64,000 bases of DNA from Solwaraspora sp. WMMD1047 (lineage in GTDB: Bacteria; Actinomycetota; Actinomycetes; Mycobacteriales; Micromonosporaceae), in the NCBI RefSeq assembly GCF_029626155.1, contig NZ_JARUBL010000001.1:7880816-7944815 (forward strand), read 5' to 3'. The notes under the pieces are model-generated. The model worked only from the letters and a program-made list of their open reading frames with translations, had not been told where the DNA came from and ran no database searches. Positions within the stretch are counted from its first letter, which is position 1. Each line of letters opens with the position of its first letter. This document shows positions 58,166 to 64,000 of this stretch, in pieces. The position numbers were made by a program, and so were the translations under genes.

Positions 58166-58462
58166 TTACTTGTTCAGCGAGCCGGCGAGCTGGGTGTCCA
58201 TGTCGCGCAGCGCCTCGACCGCCTTGTCGAGCCACTCGGAGAGCAGGTCGAGGTTCTCCATCACCTGGTTCGCCGCGGTGATGAACTCGGTGTGCACCTC
58301 GTCGAACCGGCCGGACGCCTGGTCGGTGACGAAGCCGGACGTGGTCAGGGTGTCCACGATCTGCTTGCACTCGGTGAGCCGGGCGTCGATCTCGTTCTTG
58401 TTGTTGCGCATCCGGGTCGCGCTGTCCGACATCTCCGTGTAGGTGATGTTGAGGTTCGCCAT
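58166..58462 (-). CDS. WXG100-family (ESAT-6-like) protein with altered motif
   Basis: A 98-residue helical hairpin protein: helix 1 NLNITYTEMSDSATRMRNNK to KQIVDTLTTSG, a turn at GFVTDQASGRFDEVHTEF, helix 2 AANQVMENLDLLSEWLDKAV and the tail RDMDTQLAGSLNK. The WxG turn reads FVT here (Trp to Phe, Gly to Thr), but size, position just before the ATPase gene and helix pattern fit the family. Such proteins are exported as dimers and are needed for secretion. ATG at 58462 with GGGA 8 nt upstream; first gene of the operon. Confidence 0.85.
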   Translation of the reverse strand: MANLNITYTEMSDSATRMRNNKNEIDARLTECKQIVDTLTTSGFVTDQASGRFDEVHTEFITAANQVMENLDLLSEWLDKAVEALRDMDTQLAGSLNK

Positions 58463-58669
58463 CGGGTCGTCCCTTCGAGTGGTGCGAGCCGTGCGGCGGC
58501 GCCCGGCCCGGGGTTCGGCAACCGAGCCCAAACGTAGAAACGGCGCCCGGGCCACGTCCAGAACGAGACCGGTGGAGATGGGCCCCTGGGCCCAGGCCAC
58601 GCGTTGACAGCCATCCCCGCACCGCTGACGATTCACGACGGCGGATGGCGTCGGTGGAGGGAGTTGACC
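58463..58669. promoter_or_regulatory. Divergent promoter region of the type VII operon
   Basis: This 207-bp interval separates the WXG100 gene (minus) from the gene at 58670 (plus), so it must contain the start sites of both units. It is GC-rich; I could not pick out convincing -35/-10 boxes or a palindromic operator. Confidence 0.45.
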
Positions 58670-59428
58670 GTGAGCTGGCTGGGACGTGCCACCGTGGACC
58701 GCCGGCCGGCCGACCAGGGCGGCCACGAGCGCTCCGGAGCGTGGACGGTCGACCGGGCGGTCCGTGTGCTGGCCACCGGCTGCGCCGAGGCGCAGCGCCC
58801 GGTGCCCGCGGTCGGCGCCCTGGTCCTGGGCCCCGAGTCGCTGTCGCTGCGGCTGACCACCCCGGACGAGACGCCGCCGCCGGGGTGGACCGCGGAACGG
58901 CACGGCCGCGGCTGGCGGACGACGCTGCGGTGGGTGGCCGGCGCGGCGGTCGACGAACGACTGCCGGACCCGTTTCCGCTGCTGGTCTCGCTCGGCGTGA
59001 TCGACGAAGGGCGGCTGCTGCTCAACCTCGGCCAGGCGGCCGGGATCATCGGCGTGCAGGGCGACACCGAGCTGGCCCGCGGCCTGGTCCGCTCCTGGTC
59101 CCGGCGGCTCACCACCAGCCCGTGGTCGGCCGGCACCCGGGTGATCCGGGTGGGCTTCGCACCCGACCCCGACTTCGCCGGCGTGGACGTGTCCCGGCTG
59201 GTCGAGGTGGCGCCGGTCCTGGACGACCCGGCGGGCGGCATCCTCCTCTTCGCCGACCGACCCGCCGGCCGGGACCAGTACCAGGTCGACCGCCTGCTCG
59301 CCGAGCCGGTCCGCCGCTGGACGGTGGTGGCGGTCGACGTAGACGCCGCGACCTGGCGGTTCACCGTCGGCGTGGACGGTGCCGTCGACACCGGACTCTT
59401 CACGGAACCGGTGCGTCTCCGCTCGTAG
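58670..59428 (+). CDS. Hypothetical protein divergent from the type VII operon
   Basis: About 252 residues, no signal peptide or membrane helix. It begins MSWLGRATVDRRPADQGGHE from the GTG at 58670, which has GGAGGG 8 nt upstream. Visible parts are RAVRVLATGCAEAQRPVPAV, LPLLVSLGVIDEGRLLLNLG-like segments, and a C-terminal beta region (ILLFADRPAGRDQYQVDRLL; TWRFTVGVDGAVDTGLFTEP). I do not recognise the family. Its divergent position and proximity to the LuxR gene suggest it belongs to the same module, for example as a regulator-linked accessory protein (inference). Confidence 0.6.
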   Translation: MSWLGRATVDRRPADQGGHERSGAWTVDRAVRVLATGCAEAQRPVPAVGALVLGPESLSLRLTTPDETPPPGWTAERHGRGWRTTLRWVAGAAVDERLPDPFPLLVSLGVIDEGRLLLNLGQAAGIIGVQGDTELARGLVRSWSRRLTTSPWSAGTRVIRVGFAPDPDFAGVDVSRLVEVAPVLDDPAGGILLFADRPAGRDQYQVDRLLAEPVRRWTVVAVDVDAATWRFTVGVDGAVDTGLFTEPVRLRS

Positions 59429-59487
59429 CGACCCGTGTGGAGCGAACGTGAAGGGCCCGTGAAGCGGTCGGGACCACACTTGTCCTC

Positions 59488-60033
59488 ATGACTACGGCTT
59501 CCGTGGTGCCGACGATGGCTTCCGTGGCGCCCGCCGCGACCGCCGGTCGGCTGCGGATCGCGATCTCCAGTCCGGAGATCCTGGCCCGCATCCGTCACGA
59601 GTTCGCGAGCAAGGGCCTGGCCGTCGAGATCGACGGCCTGCCCTCGGTCGAGGTGGTCGTCGTCCCGGGGACCGGCGCGGCTCCCGGCACGAGCGCGCTC
59701 GCCGAGGCTTTGAACGGACTGGCCGGGCCGCACACCCGGCAGCGCGACCCGGCCACCGCCCGCTACCGGCTGGCGTTGATCCCGCGCGACCGCCGGCAAC
59801 CGGCCGAACAGCCGCGCCCCGGACCGGACGACTGCCGGTCGCTGTCACCGCGGGAGGCCGAGGTGATGGACTCGATCTGCCGCGGCATGGGCAACGCCGA
59901 CATCGCCGTCCTGCTGAAGGTCCGGCAGAAGACCGTGAAGAACCACGTGAACCGCATCTTCGCGAAGCTCGGCGCGCGCAACCGGGTCGAGGCGGTCCTG
60001 ATCTGGCAGCACGCCCGCGCGGGGTCCGCCTAG
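59488..60033 (+). CDS. LuxR-family HTH regulator
   Basis: A 181-residue protein. The N-terminal half resembles a truncated receiver or sensor (LRIAISSPEILARIRHEFAS; LAVEIDGLPSVEVVVVPGTG), without the phospho-acceptor Asp pattern. The C-terminus is a GerE/LuxR HTH: SLSPREAEVMDSICRGMGNA, then DIAVLLKVRQKTVKNHVNRI and FAKLGARNRVEAVLIW. It may regulate the type VII-like operon. The TAG stop shares a CTAG with the stop of the convergent regulator gene. Confidence 0.8.
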   Translation: MTTASVVPTMASVAPAATAGRLRIAISSPEILARIRHEFASKGLAVEIDGLPSVEVVVVPGTGAAPGTSALAEALNGLAGPHTRQRDPATARYRLALIPRDRRQPAEQPRPGPDDCRSLSPREAEVMDSICRGMGNADIAVLLKVRQKTVKNHVNRIFAKLGARNRVEAVLIWQHARAGSA

Positions 60034-62813
60034 ATCTCCAGACCGGCCAGGAAGGCGCGCACCTCGGCGGCCTCCTCGGCGTGCAGCTCGTCGAACCGCA
60101 CCAGCGCCCGCCGAGCGAGGTCGACACTGCCTTTTCCACCTCCGCCGTCGGATGCGCTCGCCCGTGCCAGGCCGAAGAGCGCGAGCGCCTCGTGGTAGCG
60201 GTCCCCGGCGTCCTCGCTGATCCGCAGCGCGTCGGCGAAGGTCTCCTCCGCCGCCTCCTGCTGGCCGAGGCCGTGCCGGGCCAACCCGAGGTTGATCAGC
60301 AGGTTGGCCTCCAGGATCTGGCTGCGCGCCCGGCGGGCGTACGCCAGGCCCGGCAGTCCGTCGCGCATCGCCTCGTCCCACCGCCCGGTCTCGGCGTTCA
60401 GCTCGCACAGGATGTCGTGCATCGCCGCCAGGTAGTAGTCGATGCCCTCTTTGCGGGCCAGCTCCAGCGCTTCGCGGGCCGGCTCGCGGGCGGCGTCGTA
60501 CCGCTTCGCCTCGCGCAGCGTCGACGCCAGATTGCCGAGCAGGCTGATCCGGTCCCGCCAGTCGTCGGGGTTGAGCAGCAGCTCCAGCCCGCGGTTGAGC
60601 TGCTGTACCGCGGTGTCGTTCTGCCCCAGCCGGGAGTAGGCGACGCTGGAGTGGTTGAGCAGCATCGCCTGCGCCCGGTGGTTGCCGGTCGCCTCGGCCG
60701 AACGCATCGCCACCCGCAGCAGGGCCAGCCACTCCAGCGGTTGACCGGCCGTGTAGAAGTAGTCGAAGAGCAGGCAGGTCAGGTGCCAGGCGGGGCCGTG
60801 TTGGCGATCCCGGTTGGCCGCCCGCACCAGCGCGACGATGTTCTGCCACTCCACCTCGCACCAGCGCAGGCAGTCGCGCTGCTGGTCGAAGAGGACCGGC
60901 GGTACGTCGCTGTGCGGCGGCTCGATCGGCGCTCCCCGGGCGGCCAGCCCGTCACCGCGGCGGTTGGTGAGCGTGACCCGGTACCAGGAGAGCACCCGCG
61001 ACAGCGCGTCCCGGCGGTCGTCGGCCCCGAGCCCGCCGGACAGCTCCGTGGCGTACACCTTGGTCAGGTCGTGCATGGTGAACCGGTCGTCCTCCTGTTC
61101 CAGGAGGTAGCAGGCGCTGAGCTTGCCGAGCAGGTTCTCGGCCCCGTCGAGGTCGACGCCGAGCAGCGCCGCCGCGGTGTGCCGGGTCACGGTCGGTCCG
61201 GGGAAGACGCCGAGCAGCCGGAACGCCCTGGCCTCGTCGTCGGTCAGCGCCGCGAACGACCAGGAGAGCACACCGCGTACGGAACAGAGCGGGTCGTCGG
61301 CCAGCTGCAGCGCGTCCAGCCGGTGCTGGACGTTCTCCAACTGTCCGACCAGGTCACCGATGCGCGCGTCCGAGGTCGAGCCGACCTGCTCGGCCGCGAT
61401 CTGGAGGGCGAACGGGGACCGGTCGCAGAGCGTCGTGAGCCGGCGGGCGGGCTCCGGCTCGGCCTTCACCCGGTCCTCTCCCACCATCGCGGCGAGCAGG
61501 CCCATCGACTCGTCCGGGCTGAGCGGCCCGAGCGGGATCCGGCGGGCGCCGTGCCGGACCGCCAGGCCGGACAACCGGTTGCGGCTGGTCACGATGACGA
61601 AGCAGGTGTCGCCGCCGGGCAGCAGGTCCTCGACCTGCTCGGCGGTGCTGGCGTTGTCGAGCACCAGCAGAACCCGCTTGTCGGCCAGCATGCTGCGCCA
61701 GAGCGCGATCCGCTCCTCGTGCCCACTCGGCACCTGCCGCGCCCCGACGGAGGTCAGCAGCTGGTGCAGTGCCGCGTCCGGGGTGAGGGCCGCGTGCGAC
61801 GGGTCGAAGCCACGCAGGTTGATGTAGACCTGCCCGTCCGGGTAGCCGTCGCGCAGCATGTGCCCGCTCCGGACGGCGAGCGCGGTCTTGCCGATGCCCC
61901 CGACTCCGACGATCATGACGATCCGCCGTCGCGGCTCGGCCCGCCCGGCGGAGCTGCCCAGCACCGCGAGCAGTTCGGCGGAGCGACCTACGAAGACGTC
62001 GTTGTCGTGGGGCAGTTGCGCCGGCCGGAGCGCCCCTTCGGACGCCGGCTTCGGCGGGGGGTCCGCCCCGGCGCGCCGATCGTCGGCGAGGATCTCCGCG
62101 TAGACGGCCTGCGTCGCCGGCGCCGGGCTGATCCCCAGCTCGGCCGCGAGCCCTCGGCGCAGGTTCTCGTACTGGGCCAGGGCGTCGGCGGTGCGGCCGA
62201 CGCGGTGCAGCGCGGTCATCAGGACGCTGCGCAGCCGTTCGTCGAACGGGTGGGCGGGGATCTCCGCGAGCAGCCGGTCGATCACCTCCGGGAGCCTGGT
62301 GGGCTGTGCCAGCTCGGCGTAGTCGACCAGGAGTCGCAGCCGCACCCCGGCCAGCCGGTCGCGGGCCTGCGCGACGAACGGCCCCGGTACGCCGACCAGA
62401 TATGACCCCGGCGACCATCGCGCCAACGCCTGCTGGTACGCCTCGAGTGCCTGCCCGGTGCCCCGGGCCATCCGCGCCCGTTCGACCAGGTCCTCCCCGG
62501 CCAGGATGTCGAAGCTCTCCCGCGGCAGCCGCAGCGAGTAGCCGGCTCGCTCGCTGACCAGCAGGTTCTGCAGTGGACCGAGGGCACGGCGCAGCCCGGA
62601 GAGATAGGTGTGCAGGCTCCCCGCCGCGGTGGTCGGCGGCGCCTCGCCCCAGATCCCGTCGACCAGCTCACCGCGGGAGACGGTGGTGCCGGCGCAGAGG
62701 GCCAGCACGGCGAAGGCGGCGCGCTGCTTCGGCGGGCCGAGGTCGATCTCGTCGTCGTCTACGTAGACGCGGAGCGGGCCGAAACCTTCGACCCTCAAGC
62801 GGTCCTCACTCAC
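60030..62813 (-). CDS. AfsR/SARP-type regulator (second copy)
   Basis: A 927-residue regulator: winged-helix DNA-binding domain (about 1-95: VEGFGPLRVYVDDDEIDLGP; SRGELVDGIWGEAPPTTAAG), BTAD (about 100-240) and NB-ARC with Walker A IVMIVGVGGIGKTALAV near 307 and Walker B VLLVLDNAST. TPR repeats follow (SSVAYSRLGQNDTAVQQLNR; LGLARHGLGQQEAAEETFAD). GTG at 62813 has GGGGGAAGAG 5 nt upstream and is preferred over upstream in-frame ATGs. Same architecture as the regulator at 41560 but only moderately alike; it stands beside the type VII-like locus and LuxR gene. Confidence 0.86.
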   Translation of the reverse strand: MSEDRLRVEGFGPLRVYVDDDEIDLGPPKQRAAFAVLALCAGTTVSRGELVDGIWGEAPPTTAAGSLHTYLSGLRRALGPLQNLLVSERAGYSLRLPRESFDILAGEDLVERARMARGTGQALEAYQQALARWSPGSYLVGVPGPFVAQARDRLAGVRLRLLVDYAELAQPTRLPEVIDRLLAEIPAHPFDERLRSVLMTALHRVGRTADALAQYENLRRGLAAELGISPAPATQAVYAEILADDRRAGADPPPKPASEGALRPAQLPHDNDVFVGRSAELLAVLGSSAGRAEPRRRIVMIVGVGGIGKTALAVRSGHMLRDGYPDGQVYINLRGFDPSHAALTPDAALHQLLTSVGARQVPSGHEERIALWRSMLADKRVLLVLDNASTAEQVEDLLPGGDTCFVIVTSRNRLSGLAVRHGARRIPLGPLSPDESMGLLAAMVGEDRVKAEPEPARRLTTLCDRSPFALQIAAEQVGSTSDARIGDLVGQLENVQHRLDALQLADDPLCSVRGVLSWSFAALTDDEARAFRLLGVFPGPTVTRHTAAALLGVDLDGAENLLGKLSACYLLEQEDDRFTMHDLTKVYATELSGGLGADDRRDALSRVLSWYRVTLTNRRGDGLAARGAPIEPPHSDVPPVLFDQQRDCLRWCEVEWQNIVALVRAANRDRQHGPAWHLTCLLFDYFYTAGQPLEWLALLRVAMRSAEATGNHRAQAMLLNHSSVAYSRLGQNDTAVQQLNRGLELLLNPDDWRDRISLLGNLASTLREAKRYDAAREPAREALELARKEGIDYYLAAMHDILCELNAETGRWDEAMRDGLPGLAYARRARSQILEANLLINLGLARHGLGQQEAAEETFADALRISEDAGDRYHEALALFGLARASASDGGGGKGSVDLARRALVRFDELHAEEAAEVRAFLAGLEI

Positions 62814-62960
62814 CGAGTCTCTTCCCCCGGTTCCGCACGGGCCGTCCATATCGACCGGCTTTGCGGCCCAGCGTACTCCCAGCCGGTGACCCGGCCGTAC
62901 CGGCACCGTCTCGGAGGGTCAGTCCGGACCGGTGGTCCCGGTCTTGACGATCGAGCGAGT

Positions 62961-62983
62961 ATACCGAGTATCATACCCGGTAT
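62961..62983. promoter_or_regulatory. 23-bp palindromic operator overlapping PadR start
   Basis: The half-sites ATACCGAGTAT and ATACCCGGTAT flank a central C and match as inverted repeats except for one pair. The palindrome covers a TATCAT -10 box (62969-62974) and the first bases of the PadR ATG (62982), so binding would block a leaderless promoter. Autoregulation of PadR and the following ABC genes is the natural reading. Confidence 0.7.
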
Positions 62984-63557
62984 GAGCATCCGCCATGCCC
63001 TGTTGGCGCTGCTCAGCGAGGGCCCGAAGTACGGCCTCCAGCTGAGACACGACTTCGAGTCCCGTACCGGGGAGGTGTGGCCGCTGAATGTCGGGCAGGT
63101 CTACACCACCCTGCAACGCCTGGAACGCGACGGCCTCGTCGAGTCGGAGGGCTCCGGGCCGCAGAACGTCTTCACCATCACCGGGACCGGTTCGGACGAG
63201 CTGACCCAGTGGCTGCGCACCCCACCTGACGTCGTTCCGCCACCACGGGACGAGCTCGTCATCAAGCTGCTCGTGGCGATGCGCGTACCGGGGGTGGACC
63301 TGCCCGAGCTGCTCCAGGTGCACCGCCGGCACCTGGTGCAGGCGATGCAGGAGTACACCCACCTCAAGAGCGACATCGCCGAGGGGGAGGTGGAGCTGGC
63401 GCTCGTCGTGGACGCGGAGCTGTTCCGGATCGAGGCGATCGTCCGCTGGCTCGACACCGCGGATGCCCGACTCAAGCGCCTGCCGGCCCCCACCGCGAGC
63501 GAAAAACCGACGTCCGCGCCGCGGATCGGCCGAAGGATCGCGGGGGTACGGCGATGA
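62982..63557 (+). CDS. PadR-family transcriptional regulator
   Basis: A 191-residue regulator: the N-terminal winged helix MSIRHALLALLSEGPKYGLQ with VGQVYTTLQRLERDGLVESE, then the C-terminal helical dimerisation domain (PELLQVHRRHLVQAMQEYTH). PadR proteins often sit upstream of ABC exporter genes and repress them until a drug or other ligand binds. TATCAT ends 7 nt before the ATG and no Shine-Dalgarno is present. Its stop overlaps the ATG of the ABC gene (ATGA), so the two form an operon. Confidence 0.9.
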   Translation: MSIRHALLALLSEGPKYGLQLRHDFESRTGEVWPLNVGQVYTTLQRLERDGLVESEGSGPQNVFTITGTGSDELTQWLRTPPDVVPPPRDELVIKLLVAMRVPGVDLPELLQVHRRHLVQAMQEYTHLKSDIAEGEVELALVVDAELFRIEAIVRWLDTADARLKRLPAPTASEKPTSAPRIGRRIAGVRR

Positions 63558-64000
63558 GCACCGCCATTGAACTGCGCCAGGTCTGCAAGGTCTACGGATC
63601 GGGTCCCGCCGAGGTGCACGCGCTGCGCGAGGTCGACCTCGCCGTCCGGACCGGCGAACTGGTGGCGGTGATGGGCCCGAGCGGATCAGGCAAGAGCACC
63701 CTGCTCACCATCGCCGGAACGCTTGAGGAACCGACAAGCGGCGACGTGCGGATCGCCGGCCAGGACCTGGCGGGCCTGTCCCGCAACGACCGGGCCCGGC
63801 TACGGCGCCGGTCGATCGGGTTCGTGTTCCAGGACTTCAACCTGCTCGCCGGCCTGACCGCCGTCGAGAACGTGGCGCTCCCGCTGGAACTGGACGGGGT
63901 GAAGGCCAAGGTCGCCCGCACCGCCGCGATGGCGGTGCTGGCCGAGCTCGGCCTGGCCGGGCGGGCCACCCACTACCCGGACGAGCTCTCCGGCGGCGAG
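63554..64000 (+). CDS. ABC transporter ATP-binding protein (MacB/LolD-like), truncated by window edge
   Basis: The first 149 residues are visible. Walker A GPSGSGKST, the Q-loop FVFQDFNLLAGLTAVENVAL and the start of the signature LSGGE are clear. The layout ELRQVCKVYGSGPAEVHALR and GTLEEPTSGDVRIAGQDL is that of MacB/LolD-type exporters of lipoproteins, peptides or drugs. The membrane component should lie just beyond the right edge. It overlaps PadR by 4 bp. Confidence 0.92.
   Translation, partial: MSTAIELRQVCKVYGSGPAEVHALREVDLAVRTGELVAVMGPSGSGKSTLLTIAGTLEEPTSGDVRIAGQDLAGLSRNDRARLRRRSIGFVFQDFNLLAGLTAVENVALPLELDGVKAKVARTAAMAVLAELGLAGRATHYPDELSGGE

Overview
The window is chromosomal DNA from a very GC-rich actinomycete. 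G or C fills almost every third codon position. The gene families (AfsR/SARP-type multidomain regulators, an XRE-DUF5753/DUF397 pair, SigE-family sigma, HSP90-family plus TPR operon, type VII secretion genes) point to Micromonosporaceae (Micromonospora, Plantactinospora or a relative). That placement is inference; no rRNA or tRNA gene is present to settle it.

Layout. 1-9.4 kb: the 5' end of a glutamate-cysteine ligase-like gene, a YceI/MarR divergent pair, an XRE-NB-ARC-TPR regulator downstream of an MMPL exporter, a SigE-family sigma factor with its membrane partner, and a small membrane protein. 9.4-17.6 kb: an acyl-CoA/leucine-type degradation cluster on the minus strand (TetR, biotin carboxylase, HMG-CoA lyase, then carboxyltransferase and acyl-CoA dehydrogenase). 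It is interrupted by a class A penicillin-binding protein whose transpeptidase motifs are degenerate. 17.7-22.6 kb: an HSP90-family chaperone followed by a 1041-residue TPR protein. 22.8-29.2 kb: a FAD monooxygenase/TetR pair with three operator copies, a rhodanese, an F420/LLM-type oxidoreductase, an SGNH hydrolase, a Cys-rich small protein and the XRE/DUF397 pair, separated by long stem-loops. 29.5-35.8 kb: housekeeping genes (proS, an rmlC-like epimerase, CBS, SufE, DsbA/FrnE, YbaK, exonuclease, GAP-family protein) with a parS-like ParB site. 36-47.7 kb: a large CtpI-like P-type ATPase, a DUF998 protein, an AfsR-like regulator, two secreted proteins and an HPF/RaiA protein.

47.9-58.5 kb is the most unusual part. 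It is one tightly overlapped minus-strand operon: WXG100-like protein, FtsK/EssC-type ATPase, a small helical protein, a 405-residue membrane protein, two unrecognised proteins, a membrane-anchored tandem SLT-ricin lectin protein, and a LysM-mycosin. No EccB, EccD or EccE is present. The mycosin lacks all three catalytic residues, both SLT domains lack the catalytic Glu, and two of the three ATPase Walker A lysines are Arg. The operon looks like a stripped-down type VII-like export or cell-wall system built around non-catalytic scaffolds. Divergent from it are an unrecognised gene, a LuxR regulator and, convergent with that, a second AfsR/SARP regulator. The window ends in a PadR gene overlapping the start of an ABC transporter ATPase, cut by the right edge.

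Regulatory pattern. Many starts have no Shine-Dalgarno but have a TANNNT -10 hexamer 6-7 nt upstream of the start codon, indicating leaderless transcription. Convergent gene pairs are separated by long near-perfect inverted repeats that likely act as terminators.
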